A DNA stretch of 11,267 nt, taken from contig JAPLGF010000320.1 in assembly GCA_026390275.1 (NCBI GenBank), positions 1 to 11,267 of the forward strand, written 5' to 3'. Each line of letters starts with the position of its first letter. The stretch's first letter is position 1. This document shows, piece by piece, positions 1 to 8,015 of this stretch. The position numbers and the translations under genes are program-made. Origin of the DNA: Candidatus Atribacteria bacterium (GTDB lineage Bacteria; Atribacterota; Atribacteria; Atribacterales; Atribacteraceae). The notes beneath the pieces are model-generated. The model was not told the DNA's origin. It saw nothing but the letters and a program-made list of their open reading frames with translations, and did no database searches.

Positions 1-1
1 C

Positions 2-1513
2 GTCTATGTATGCGAGAACAACCTCTATGCCATGTCCACCCCGGTGAGAGAAGCCTTTCCGATCCAGGACATTGCCGAACGGGGCGAAGCCTATGGGATG
101 CCCGGGATTGTGGTAGACGGAATGGATGTTTTGGCGGTCAAGGAAGCGGTCGAAAAGGCAGCAGAAAGGGCCCGTCGGGGAGAAGGGCCTACCCTGATTG
201 AATGCAAGACCTACCGTTACCTCGGTCACTCCAAAAATGATCCCCGGGCCTACCGAACGAAAGAAGAAGAAAAACAATGGAGAGATCGGGATGCCATTAA
301 ACGTTTCCGCCAGTGGCTCTTAGAGAATACCATTGCCCTGGAGAGCGAGATGGGGAAAATCGACGGAGAGGTCGAAAAAGAAGTCGAAGAAGCCGTGAAA
401 TTTGCTGAAGAGAGCCCGTACCCTCCCCTGGAAGAAATCACGAAGGATGTCTATGTGGAGGAGGACTTTGCTGAAATTGAGCGGAAAAAGGGAACCAGGG
501 TCGTTTCTTCCATTACTGAAATGGGTACCCCGGCATCGATGAAGGTCGTGACCTACCGTGATGCCCTGAATGAAGCTTTGGGGGAAGAGTTGACCCGGGA
601 TCCCAACGTGGTGTTGATCGGTGAGGATATTGGTCTTTATGGAGGAGCCTATGGGGTATCCCGGGACTTGTGGAAGGATTTCGGAAACGAGAGAGTTCGG
701 AACACTCCCATTTCCGAAGCTGCCATCATTGGTTGTTGTGTGGGAGCGGCCATTACCGGCCTCCGGCCGGTGGGGGAACTGATGTATGTTGATTTTACTG
801 GTCTGGCTATGGATCAGATCTATAACCAGGGAGCGAAAATCCGCTACATGTTCGGTGGGAAAGCGCGTGTTCCCATGGTGATCCGAACCGAAGGTGGCTG
901 CGGCCGGTCTTCCGGAGCGCACCACGCCCAGAGCATGGAAGCCTGGTTTATGCATGTTCCCGGATTGAAAGTGGTCATGCCGTCCACTCCCTTTGATGCT
1001 AAGGGGTTGCTCAAGGCTGCCATCCGGGAAGATAACCCCATCATGTTTATTGAACATAAGATGCTCTATAACACGAAGGGTCCTCTTCCGGAAGGCGACT
1101 ATATCGTTCCCATCGGAGTGGCCGATGTGAAGCGGAAAGGGTCGGATGTCACGATCATTGCCTATTCCCGGATGCTTTTGGTGGCACTGGAAGCCGCCGA
1201 AATCCTGGCAAAGGAGGGCATTGATGCCGAAGTGATCGATCCCCGGACCCTCTCTCCTCTGGACCTGGACACTTTTCTTACTTCCGTGAAAAAGACCAAC
1301 CACGTGGTGATTGTTTCCGAAGCCTGTAAGACCGGGGGACCGGGAGCGGAAATTGGGATGAGAATCTTGGAAGAAGGTTTTGACTACCTTGATGCCCCGA
1401 TTGTACGTTTAGGGGCCGCGGATGCTCCTGTTCCCTGCAGCCGTTACCTGGAAGACAACTCCATTCCTCAGCCACCAGATGTAGTCAAGGCAGTCAAAGC
1501 CCTCTTAAGGTGA
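2..1513 (+). CDS. 2-oxoacid (pyruvate/acetoin-type) dehydrogenase E1, fused alpha-beta chain; 5' end outside window
   Basis: The frame is open from base 2, so the true start lies upstream. About 503 codons are visible. The N-terminal part is the end of an E1 alpha subunit: CENNLYAMSTP contains the NN that closes the thiamine-diphosphate motif, and GHSKNDPRAYR matches the conserved loop of alpha subunits. The alpha part ends near PPLEEITKDVYVEEDF. After a linker of about 25 residues the E1 beta subunit follows without a stop (VTYRDALNEAL, GEDIGLYGGAYGV, TPISEAA, MPSTPFDAKGLLKAAI, then the C-terminal transketolase domain). In most bacteria these are two genes. A methionine at the start of the beta part (base 541) has no ribosome site before it, so I read one fused chain. 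The E1 component decarboxylates a 2-oxoacid and passes the acyl group to a lipoyl E2. No E2 or E3 is visible, so pyruvate, acetoin or branched-chain substrates cannot be told apart. Confidence 0.93.
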   Translation, partial: VYVCENNLYAMSTPVREAFPIQDIAERGEAYGMPGIVVDGMDVLAVKEAVEKAAERARRGEGPTLIECKTYRYLGHSKNDPRAYRTKEEEKQWRDRDAIKRFRQWLLENTIALESEMGKIDGEVEKEVEEAVKFAEESPYPPLEEITKDVYVEEDFAEIERKKGTRVVSSITEMGTPASMKVVTYRDALNEALGEELTRDPNVVLIGEDIGLYGGAYGVSRDLWKDFGNERVRNTPISEAAIIGCCVGAAITGLRPVGELMYVDFTGLAMDQIYNQGAKIRYMFGGKARVPMVIRTEGGCGRSSGAHHAQSMEAWFMHVPGLKVVMPSTPFDAKGLLKAAIREDNPIMFIEHKMLYNTKGPLPEGDYIVPIGVADVKRKGSDVTIIAYSRMLLVALEAAEILAKEGIDAEVIDPRTLSPLDLDTFLTSVKKTNHVVIVSEACKTGGPGAEIGMRILEEGFDYLDAPIVRLGAADAPVPCSRYLEDNSIPQPPDVVKAVKALLR

Positions 1514-2709
1514 GCAGAGAATCAATGAATAAGGGGACCATTTTCCGATTCTATGGAATGACCGTTCTGGCCTTTTTCTTTCTGGCTATTTCCATGGTGG
1601 TAACCGGGGCAGTGTTGCCACATTGGATGGATCTTTTTCAGATTTCAGCCAGTCAGGCAGGGCGACTTATTTTTCTTTACTATATCTCGTATGTTATCGT
1701 CACTTTTCTGAGTGGTTTTCTTTGTGATCACTTTGGGAAAAAACCGGTTCTCGTCCTCAGCCAGATTTTCCTCGCTGCTGGATTTTTTATTATTAGCACC
1801 GCTGATTCTTTTCTTACCATAGAGTTCGGAATGCTCATCATGGGTCTGGGAGGTGGATTCTGTGAAGCGCCCCTCACCATTCTCATATCAAACGTCTTTT
1901 CCGGAAAAGAAGGATTTGCCCTCAACATGAGCCAGCTTTTTTTTGGAATTGGTGCCGCCACCGGACCCTTCTTGGCGGGTTTTATCTTAGAGAAAGGGAT
2001 CACCTGGAGAATCATGTATATCATTCCCGGTATCGTTTCGCTTTTCATCCTTTTTCTCTTGCTCACGGAAAAAACCCTTTTTGCCCATGACCGGAAGGGG
2101 ATCCAAAAAGGTGGGGTCCTGAAGCTTTTCCAGCACTGGAAATGCTTTCTTCTCATCAACTTCTTAGCCATGTTTCTCTACGTGGGGGCAGAAATCGCTG
2201 GTTCCTCCTGGATGAGTACCTATATCGTGCGGGAGTTGAGGGGGAATATCTATTTAGGTGGTCTCGCCATGACCGGCTTTTGGGGGATGGTTACGATTGG
2301 GCGTCTGGTTTTTGCCTATTTATCGCATCATTTTCCGTATGGGAGTCTTTTACGGTTTTCGACGGTCCTGAGTTTTTGTTTTTTTCTCCTGCTCTTATTC
2401 ACCAGCACGGTTCCATTGGCATTGGTGGCATTCATGGGAATCGGTTTCGGTTTTTCCGGGATCTGGCCATTGATAATGGCTCTAGTTGCTCAGAATATTG
2501 ATGAAATGCAGGCAACTGCCATTGGTCTGGTAACGGCTTGTGGCGGAATAGGAGCGCTCCTCTTCCCCTGGGTTTTCGGGATCTTTTCCGATTATCTGGG
2601 ATTACGTTTCATTTTCTTCCTGGTTATTCTGATGGTGGCCGGGATGTTTGGAATATTCCAGATGCGCTTTTTCCAACCCCTTCCCGGTTTAGTAGCGAAG
2701 AGAACCTAG
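1510..2709 (+). CDS. MFS transporter, possibly FHS-like sugar/proton symporter
   Basis: About 399 residues with roughly 12 hydrophobic segments, the usual length and layout of major facilitator permeases in the inner membrane. The loop between segments 2 and 3 carries SGFLCDHFGKKPVL, a good match to MFS motif A (G-x-L-x-D-x-x-G-K/R-K). The glycine-rich GLGGGFCEAP and the FGIGAATGPFLAGF stretch recall the fucose/glucose/hexose symporter group, but the substrate cannot be read. The GTG start overlaps the E1 stop in a four-base GTGA arrangement, typical of translational coupling. An ATG at 1525 is an alternative start, with AAGGTG about 12 bases upstream. The overlap argues for co-transcription with the E1 gene. 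Sugar kinases downstream make a sugar, polyol or sugar-acid cargo plausible (inference). Confidence 0.88.
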   Translation: MSRESMNKGTIFRFYGMTVLAFFFLAISMVVTGAVLPHWMDLFQISASQAGRLIFLYYISYVIVTFLSGFLCDHFGKKPVLVLSQIFLAAGFFIISTADSFLTIEFGMLIMGLGGGFCEAPLTILISNVFSGKEGFALNMSQLFFGIGAATGPFLAGFILEKGITWRIMYIIPGIVSLFILFLLLTEKTLFAHDRKGIQKGGVLKLFQHWKCFLLINFLAMFLYVGAEIAGSSWMSTYIVRELRGNIYLGGLAMTGFWGMVTIGRLVFAYLSHHFPYGSLLRFSTVLSFCFFLLLLFTSTVPLALVAFMGIGFGFSGIWPLIMALVAQNIDEMQATAIGLVTACGGIGALLFPWVFGIFSDYLGLRFIFFLVILMVAGMFGIFQMRFFQPLPGLVAKRT

Positions 2710-2860
2710 GGGAAGGAATGGATAGCAGGGGAGAGGGGTCATCGGTCGGGAGCTTTTTTTCCAACTCCCCATCTCAACATTATTTTCGGGGTAGTACAAT
2801 AAAAAGCAACAGAATATTGATGTAATCACCTTTGGTAGAGGAGAACGGAGGAGGATAGTA

Positions 2861-4393
2861 TTGGCACTGGCCGGTTTAGATGTCGGTACCAGCGGATGTA
2901 AGGTGATGGTTTTCCGGAATGATGGGACCATTATTGCCCAATCATACCGGGAATATCCGTTCATTACCCCCCAGCCAGGCTGGCTGGAAATGAATCCGGA
3001 AAATATCTGGCAGAGTGTTCTGGTATCATTGCAGGAAGTGGTTCAGAAATCGAGTGAAGCCATAGAAGTGATGGCGGTTACGTCTCACGGGGAAACTTTG
3101 ATTCCCATAGATAAAAATGGACGTGCTCTATGGAACGCTATTGCCAACTTTGATACCCGGGCACACCCCTATATCAATTTCTGGAAAGAGAAGGCGGATC
3201 CGCTGACTTTCTTCCAGATCACCGGTATGCCACTCCATGGGATGTACACCGTGAATAAGATTCTTTGGTTGAAGGAACATTGCCCGGAGGTCTTTGAAAA
3301 GACCTGGAAGTTCTGTTGTGTGGAGGATTTCATCATTCATCGCTTGACGGGGGAAGACCCGGTGATCGATTATTCCCTGGCTTCACGTACCATGCTCTTT
3401 GACGTCATTCGGAAAGAATGGTCTCCGCTCATTACCGGTTATGCGGGAGTGGAAATCGACCGGTTATCCCGGGTTTCCCCTTCGGGTGTGGTTGCTGGAG
3501 AGATTAAGGAATCGGTATCCCGGGAGACTGGCCTTCCCAGTCGTTTATCAGTAGCCACCGGTGGTCACGACCAACCATGCGGTGTTCTGGGCTGCGGAGT
3601 CAAAAAACCCGGAGAAGCCATGTATGGTATCGGGACATCAGAATGCGTGGCCCTCAACCTGGGAGAAAAACCCTTTCTCACTCGAGGAATGATGGAAAAT
3701 AGTTTCTGCTGTTCCCCTCATGTGGAACAGGATTCCTACCTCACCTTAGCCTATATTGCTTCTGGGGCAGCGGTTCTCCGGTGGTTTCGTGATGAATTCG
3801 GATTTGAGGAAAAACAACAATCGCAACTTTCCGGGAAAAACATCTATGATCTCCTGCTGGAGAAAATGCCGGACAAACCAGCGTCCATCTTTGTCCTTCC
3901 CCATTTTTCGGGATCAGGGACTCCTTACCTGGATGAAAAATCACGGGGAGCTTTTATTGGTCTGACCCTTGCCACCTCTAAGGGGGAATCAGTGCGAGCC
4001 ATATTGGAAAGCCTGACCTATGAAATGAAGATCAGCCTGGATCTCTATGAAGCTTTTGGGCTCCCGATTCATAGTCTACGGGCAATTGGGGGAGGTTCGC
4101 GTTCGGAACCATGGCTTCAGATCAAAGCAGACATATTACAGAAACCTCTGACGATCCCTCTCGCCGGTGAAACAGTGGCCCTGGGAACAGCCATGCTGGC
4201 CGGGATGGCAAAAGGGATCTTTGCCACGGTTGATGAAGCGATCGATGCCATGGTGGTCTTTCAAAAAACCATCGTTCCCCGACCGGATTTTCAAAAAATG
4301 TATGAACCTCGCTACCAGATTTATCAAAAGATCTATCGAAATTTACGGGAGATCAATGCCATGATCAGTGATCTGACTCCAGAAGAAGAGTGA
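2861..4393 (+). CDS. FGGY-family carbohydrate kinase (first paralogue)
   Basis: 510 residues, the usual size for xylulokinase-like FGGY kinases, which phosphorylate a sugar or polyol with ATP in the cytoplasm. The N-terminal phosphate-binding strand LAGLDVGTSGCK is at residues 3-14. GGHDQPCG places the likely catalytic base at Asp237. GGAFIGL-like and RAILESLTYEMK segments at about 363-390 form the second FGGY region, and AIGGGSRSEPWLQIKAD at 408-424 is the C-terminal adenosine-side motif. The start is TTG at 2861, chosen because GGAGGAGG lies 5-12 bases upstream and residues 3-14 are the conserved start of the fold. The usual xylulokinase WNDGR segment is replaced by NFDTRA (residues 97-102), so the substrate is probably not simply D-xylulose. 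A paralogue lies at 5837-7345. The gene follows a 151-base gap after the transporter, so it could have its own promoter. Confidence 0.93.
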   Translation: MALAGLDVGTSGCKVMVFRNDGTIIAQSYREYPFITPQPGWLEMNPENIWQSVLVSLQEVVQKSSEAIEVMAVTSHGETLIPIDKNGRALWNAIANFDTRAHPYINFWKEKADPLTFFQITGMPLHGMYTVNKILWLKEHCPEVFEKTWKFCCVEDFIIHRLTGEDPVIDYSLASRTMLFDVIRKEWSPLITGYAGVEIDRLSRVSPSGVVAGEIKESVSRETGLPSRLSVATGGHDQPCGVLGCGVKKPGEAMYGIGTSECVALNLGEKPFLTRGMMENSFCCSPHVEQDSYLTLAYIASGAAVLRWFRDEFGFEEKQQSQLSGKNIYDLLLEKMPDKPASIFVLPHFSGSGTPYLDEKSRGAFIGLTLATSKGESVRAILESLTYEMKISLDLYEAFGLPIHSLRAIGGGSRSEPWLQIKADILQKPLTIPLAGETVALGTAMLAGMAKGIFATVDEAIDAMVVFQKTIVPRPDFQKMYEPRYQIYQKIYRNLREINAMISDLTPEEE

Positions 4394-4400
4394 TACAACC

Positions 4401-4788
4401 ATGACAACTCCCCATTTCCCCAACTCACCATTCATCATTCACCATTCACTCTTCCCGGTCCTTACCAATTCCCCATCTTTTACGATTCACGATTCACGAC
4501 TCACGATTCACGGTCCTTACCAATTCCCCAATTCCCCAATTCCCCATTTTTACCCGATTCACGATTCACGACTCACGATTCACGGTCTTTACACCATTCA
4601 CTTCTCACTCCTCCCGGTTTTTCCCAATTCCCCATCTTTTACGATTCACGACTCACGACTCACGATTCACGATTCACGGTCCTTACCAATTCCACAGTTC
4701 CACAATTCCACAATTCCACATTCTTTCCCGACTCACGATTCACGGTCCTTACCAATTCCACATCTTTTCCACATCATTTCCAAAATAT
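4401..4788 (+). repeat. Tandem simple-repeat array (heptamer and octamer units) inside the operon
   Basis: Nearly the whole gap between the first kinase and the TIM-barrel gene is made of short repeats. Heptamer tracts alternating ACGATTC and ACGACTC occur at about 4482-4512, 4554-4583, 4641-4679 and 4730-4744. Octamer-like runs of AATTCCCC or AATTCCAC lie between them. A longer phrase GGTCCTTACCAATTCC recurs exactly at 4457, 4512, 4678 and 4744, so there is a higher-order unit of mixed tracts. The + strand is almost free of G within these runs. The stretch is open in one frame from 4401 to 4790, but the peptide is a repetition of HDSRLTIH-like words, with no ribosome site before its ATG. I treat that as an artefact of a stop-free repeat, not a gene. 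Confidence 0.93.
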
Positions 4789-4805
4789 AAAGGAGGGTTC
4801 TTTTC

Positions 4806-5777
4806 ATGAAAAGTAAAGGGTTTGCTGTTGGTATCTGGGTGTACGGAAGCTGTCCCGATCGTTTTTGTACCCGGGGATATAAAAAGGGGTATGGTCTGGA
4901 AGAAACTCTGGATCAGATCGCGGCCTCCGGGAACTTGTCAGGAGTGATGATGCATTATCCCGACCCCCTGAATGAGAAGACGGCAGAAAAAATGAAATCC
5001 TCACTGGAACAACGAGGATTGCAGCTGGCTTCCTGTGAGGTGGATTTGTTTAGTGATCCGGTTTTTGCCTTAGGGAGTATGATTTCCGAAAGGGAAGGGG
5101 TTCGGGGACGGGCCATCGAAACCGCCAAACGAGCGATGGACATGGCCGAGTGTATGGGGGAATGTGTCATGAGCCTGTGGCCAGGCCAGGATGGATTCGA
5201 TTATCCTTTTGAAATCGATTATGTAGCCCAGTGGAGCCTTTTGGTGGATGCCATTTATCAGATAGCATCATCAAACCCCCGGGTGAAACTGAGCATGGAG
5301 TATAAATTGAGGGAACCTCGGACCCACTCCTCCATTTCGACAGCTGGCGAGGCCCTCTTTCTGGCATATTCCTCTGGTCTTCCCAATGTCGGAGTGACCG
5401 TTGATTTCGGACACTCGCTCAATTGCAAAGAATCCCCGGGGAATGTTGTTGCTCTCCTCGATAAATACGGGAGACTTTTCGGTCTTCATCTCAATGACAA
5501 TTTCCGGGACTGGGATGATGACATGGCAGTAGGAACAGTTCATTTCTTTGAAACTCTCGAATTTCTCTACTATCTGAATCGCAGCCGGTATGAAGGATGG
5601 CTGGGACTTGATATTTTCCCCTACCGGGAAGATCCCTCCCGGGTCTGTAAGCTCAGTATTGATAATATTCGATATATGATGCAGGTGGTGGAGAAAATCG
5701 ACATCGCCGAGCTCAAGGCCATTCAGAAAGAAGCGAATGCCATGGAAGCCATGGAGTACATTAAAAAGAAAATGTGA
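4806..5777 (+). CDS. Xylose-isomerase-like TIM-barrel protein (sugar isomerase/epimerase family)
   Basis: 323 residues. The protein looks like the AP-endonuclease-2/xylose-isomerase-like barrel superfamily, metal-dependent enzymes that isomerise or epimerise sugars. Candidate metal or catalytic residues sit at strand ends: Glu in KLSMEYKL, Asp and His in TVDFGHS, His and Asp in GLHLNDN, and Asp in WLGLDIFPY. The segment MSLWPGQDGFDYPF resembles a substrate loop seen in rhamnose/xylose isomerase relatives. The start is ATG 4806, with a strong AGGAGGG about 8 bases upstream. It lies between two paralogous FGGY kinases on the same strand, so it probably converts a ketose/aldose pair or epimerises the sugar before phosphorylation. 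The exact reaction is unknown, and a non-isomerase function (for example a decarboxylase or dehydratase of the same fold) is not excluded. Confidence 0.85.
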   Translation: MKSKGFAVGIWVYGSCPDRFCTRGYKKGYGLEETLDQIAASGNLSGVMMHYPDPLNEKTAEKMKSSLEQRGLQLASCEVDLFSDPVFALGSMISEREGVRGRAIETAKRAMDMAECMGECVMSLWPGQDGFDYPFEIDYVAQWSLLVDAIYQIASSNPRVKLSMEYKLREPRTHSSISTAGEALFLAYSSGLPNVGVTVDFGHSLNCKESPGNVVALLDKYGRLFGLHLNDNFRDWDDDMAVGTVHFFETLEFLYYLNRSRYEGWLGLDIFPYREDPSRVCKLSIDNIRYMMQVVEKIDIAELKAIQKEANAMEAMEYIKKKM

Positions 5778-5836
5778 AGGCCGGAAAGGTCTTTTCCAAT
5801 TTCACATTTTTCCATGTCGAGGGAAGGTGAGACAGC

Positions 5837-7345
5837 TTGAGCTCCTTAGGGATAGACGTTGGAACAACGGGATGCAAGGTGATTGGATTTGATGAAAAGG
5901 GGCATGTCATTGCCCAGGCGTATCGCGAGTATCCTCTCTACCAGCCTCAGGAAGGATGGATGGAACTGGATGCGGAAGAGGTATTCCGATCGGTGGAAGA
6001 ATGCCTCCTGGATATCTCGGGTGATCTCCAGTCCGATCCACCAGTGAGTATCGGGATCTCTGCCCAGGGAGAGGCGGTGGTCCCAGTCGATTCGTCGGGG
6101 AAACCACTCTCCCGGAGTATGGTTACTTTTGATAAGAGAGGAGAGGAATTTGTTCCTTTATGGAAAGAAAAAGTGGGAGAAGCCCAGTTTTTTCAAATCA
6201 CCGGAATGCCTCTTTCCGGGATTGGAACGGTAAATAAAATTCTCTGGTGGAAGAAATATCTCCCGGAGGTCTTTGAAAAGGCGCGGTTTTTTCTCTGTTT
6301 TGAAGATTTTATCATGTTTCGGATGGGGGTTGGTCCCGCCATGAATTACTCCCTGGCCGGCCGAACCATGATGTTCGATGTCAAAAAAGCAGCCTGGTCC
6401 AAAGATATCTTGGACCTGGCCGGGATCGATCCGAAGAAACTTGCCGATACTGTTCCTTCCGGAAAAGAAATCGGTTTGGTTTCACCATCTTTCCAGCATA
6501 AAATGGGTTGGAGGGAGAAAGTCATGATCGCGGGAGGTGCCCACGATCAGCCTTCCGGAGCACTGGGATCGGGGGTGATTCGATCTCACTTGGCGATGGA
6601 CGCCACCGGAACAGTGGAGTGTATCGCCCCGGTCATGCCAGAACTCTTGCTCACTCCCCTGATGCGAGAAAATAATCTGTGCTGTTATCATCACTCGGTG
6701 GAAAATCTCTACATCACCCTGGTTTACACTTTTTCCGGTGGTGCTGTTCTCCGCTGGTATCGGGATACCTTTGCTGCTCGAGAGAAAGAACAGGCCCAAT
6801 TGCAGGGTAAAGATGTTTATGATTTCATTTTGAAGGAACTTCCAGCTGGTCCCACCAATCTCTTGGTTCTTCCCCATTTCACCACCACCGGCACCCCCTA
6901 TTTTGATACCAAATCGTGTGGAATGATTGTCGGTTTGAAGGTTGAAACCACGGCCAAAGAGATCATCAAAGCCTTGCTGGAAGGTATTAGCTTCGAAATG
7001 AAATTCAATTTGGAACTTTTAGGGAACGCCGGTGTTCAGCTGGAAGCCCTCCGGGCTATTGGCGGAGGAGCAAAAAACCCCACCTGGCTCCAGATTAAAG
7101 CTGATGTCTATGATCTTCCGGTGGAAACCCTCAACATTTCGGAAGCAGCCTGTTTGGGAGCAGCCCTCTTAGGAAGAAAAGCCAGGGAAAAAATCACCGA
7201 CTTTTCTGCTCTGGTCAATTCGATTGTCCGGGTGAAGAAGGTGTATGAGCCAAATCCAGCGAATGTTCTCCAATATCAAGACAAATTTGGAATCTTCAAA
7301 CGACTCTATCCGGCGCTGAAACAAGTTATTCGCATCGAACAGTAG
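5837..7345 (+). CDS. FGGY-family carbohydrate kinase (second paralogue)
   Basis: 502 residues, clearly homologous along its length to the kinase at 2861-4393. Shared segments include GIDVGTTGCKV (5-15), IAQAYREYP, the FFQITGMPLSG region, VNKILWWKK, FEDFIM, GGAHDQPSG with the likely catalytic Asp237 at exactly the same residue number, VLPHF, and the C-terminal AIGGGAKNPTWLQIKAD. It is an ATP-dependent sugar or polyol kinase of the cytoplasm. The start is TTG 5837, supported by GGAAGGTGAG ending just 5 bases upstream and by the position of the conserved first strand. It follows the TIM-barrel gene by 59 bases and probably shares its transcript. The equivalent of the xylulokinase WNDGR region reads TFDKRG here, as in its paralogue, so the two may have related but not identical substrates. 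Another possibility is that one of them is a subunit-like or regulatory partner. Confidence 0.93.
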   Translation: MSSLGIDVGTTGCKVIGFDEKGHVIAQAYREYPLYQPQEGWMELDAEEVFRSVEECLLDISGDLQSDPPVSIGISAQGEAVVPVDSSGKPLSRSMVTFDKRGEEFVPLWKEKVGEAQFFQITGMPLSGIGTVNKILWWKKYLPEVFEKARFFLCFEDFIMFRMGVGPAMNYSLAGRTMMFDVKKAAWSKDILDLAGIDPKKLADTVPSGKEIGLVSPSFQHKMGWREKVMIAGGAHDQPSGALGSGVIRSHLAMDATGTVECIAPVMPELLLTPLMRENNLCCYHHSVENLYITLVYTFSGGAVLRWYRDTFAAREKEQAQLQGKDVYDFILKELPAGPTNLLVLPHFTTTGTPYFDTKSCGMIVGLKVETTAKEIIKALLEGISFEMKFNLELLGNAGVQLEALRAIGGGAKNPTWLQIKADVYDLPVETLNISEAACLGAALLGRKAREKITDFSALVNSIVRVKKVYEPNPANVLQYQDKFGIFKRLYPALKQVIRIEQ

Positions 7346-7410
7346 TCAGTCATCCCCTGGTGGTATGTTGTTTCCTTACTGTCTCAACTTTCGCACCAAA
7401 ATAAATGCTG

Positions 7411-7437
7411 AAAAGCCTTGATTTTAAAGGGTTTTTT
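7411..7437 (+). terminator. Weak intrinsic terminator candidate after the kinase operon
   Basis: AGCCTT, a short A/T loop, then AAAGGG is followed directly by six T. The stem is only 4-5 base pairs, so this is a weak candidate. Its place, 66 bases after the last kinase stop, is where the metabolic operon would be expected to end. Confidence 0.35.
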
Positions 7438-7511
7438 CCTGTCTATCCTACCAGAAATTATTGAAAAGGAAAGGACCCGGTCACCGATGTTTTCTTGTTC
7501 CTCCTCAGTAC

Positions 7512-7551
7512 CCAGGTGGTGAAGGAAGCGCTGCTTCCCTTCACCACCTGG
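7512..7551. repeat. Long hairpin: 18-bp stem with 3-base loop
   Basis: CCAGGTGGTGAAGG at 7512-7525 is the exact reverse complement of CCTTCACCACCTGG at 7538-7551. AAGC and GCTT extend the stem around a GCT loop, with one unpaired C. A second overlapping inverted pair, ACCCAGGT (7510-7517) and ACCTGGGT (7561-7568), allows another fold. No T run follows, so it does not look like a terminator. The frame running through it into the first interspersed repeat is open but has no recognisable product. Confidence 0.75.
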
Positions 7552-7608
7552 AAGCGATATACCTGGGTGGGGGATGATTCCCCTTATGAGCGGCCTCGCG
7601 TACCCAAA

Positions 7609-7646
7609 AACTTGATGGTGCCTGTCACCAAGTTATCAAGTTATTA
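7609..7646 (+). repeat. Interspersed palindromic repeat, copy 1 (full length)
   Basis: Full-length copy: outer arm AACTTGAT, inner arm GGTGCC, central T, then GTCACC (one G-to-T change from the GGCACC of other copies), AAGTT, outer arm ATCAAGTT, ATTA. It reads in the same direction as copies 3, 7 and 8. Confidence 0.92.
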
Positions 7647-7689
7647 AACTGTGGGTGGAGCACAATTTGGAGCTCCTGGTAAGGTTTCC

Positions 7690-7716
7690 GGTGCCTGGCA
7701 CTCAGTTATTAAGTTA
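7690..7716 (+). repeat. Interspersed palindromic repeat, copy 2 (variant arms)
   Basis: The core GGTGCCTGGCACT is followed by CAGTTATTAAGTTA. The left arm is diverged. This right arm resembles copy 5 more than the full-length copies. It lies 15 bases past the stop of the Rpn-type fragment. Confidence 0.75.
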
Positions 7717-7730
7717 AAGTCACCATTTGT

Positions 7731-7972
7731 TCAATCATTTTTTTCTTTCATCTTCTCCACTTCTTCCCGGGAAAGTCCGGTGAGTTCTGCGATGAGGTCC
7801 TCATCCATTCCCTTGCGGAGCATCTGACGAACAATTATTTTCGCTTTTCTGATTTCTCCCTTTTCTATCCCTCTCTTTTCCGCTTTCTGTTCCATTTCTT
7901 CCAGAGTTTTGGCCAGATTGGATATCATGGTATTCACCTCATTTGGTTTTGATTTATTAATGACATCATAAA
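7731..7972 (-). pseudogene. C-terminal fragment of an Rpn/PD-(D/E)XK nuclease-transposase family protein
   Basis: The readable protein starts at YDVINKSKPNEVN, immediately inside repeat copy 3, and ends at a natural stop. It has the charged, glutamate/lysine-rich coiled-coil tail typical of Rpn (recombination-promoting nuclease, Transposase_31/YhgA-like) proteins: LAKTLEEMEQKAEKRG, then IEKGEIRKAK, then the small helical unit MLRKGMDEDLIAELTGLSREEVEKM. Full members are about 300 residues and carry the nuclease domain at the N-terminus, which is absent here. An internal ATG at 7928 with GAGGTG 6-11 bases upstream could still make a 65-residue peptide of the tail alone. Repeats flank the fragment on both sides (copies 2 and 3). 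Family assignment is from memory of the tail pattern. The loss of the nuclease domain makes an active enzyme unlikely. Confidence 0.7.
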
Positions 7973-8009
7973 AACTTGATGGTGCCTGGCACCAAGTTAT
8001 CAAGTTATT
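7973..8009 (+). repeat. Interspersed palindromic repeat, copy 3 (full length)
   Basis: Full-length copy with perfect arms: AACTTGAT, GGTGCC, T, GGCACC, AAGTT, ATCAAGTT, ATT. The left edge abuts the broken 5' end of the Rpn-type fragment at 7972. On the other strand the repeat can be translated as ITWCQAPSSF, which gives a misleading N-terminus to that fragment. Confidence 0.93.
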
Positions 8010-8015
8010 GATCTG

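Noticed and set aside
320..1303. Long open frame on the minus strand inside the E1 gene
   Set aside because: It is the antisense of a clearly homologous E1 coding sequence and shows no family features.
2772..2800. Promoter before the first kinase (TACAAT at 2795)
   Set aside because: The -10-like hexamer is acceptable but no matching -35 is found at 16-18 bases, so I do not list it as a feature.
4401..4788. CRISPR array
   Set aside because: The periodic units are 7-8 bases with no unique spacers of 30-40 bases, and no cas genes are seen.
4401..4790. A 129-codon open frame across the tandem repeats
   Set aside because: The peptide is only repeats of words such as HDSRLTIH and FPNSP. The heptamer cycles through all three frames without stops, and the ATG has no ribosome site.
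7467..7608. Truncated coding fragment running into repeat copy 1 (reading TQVVKEALLPFTTWKRY)
   Set aside because: The frame is open but contains the 18-bp hairpin, has no start and matches no family I know. It could be chance.
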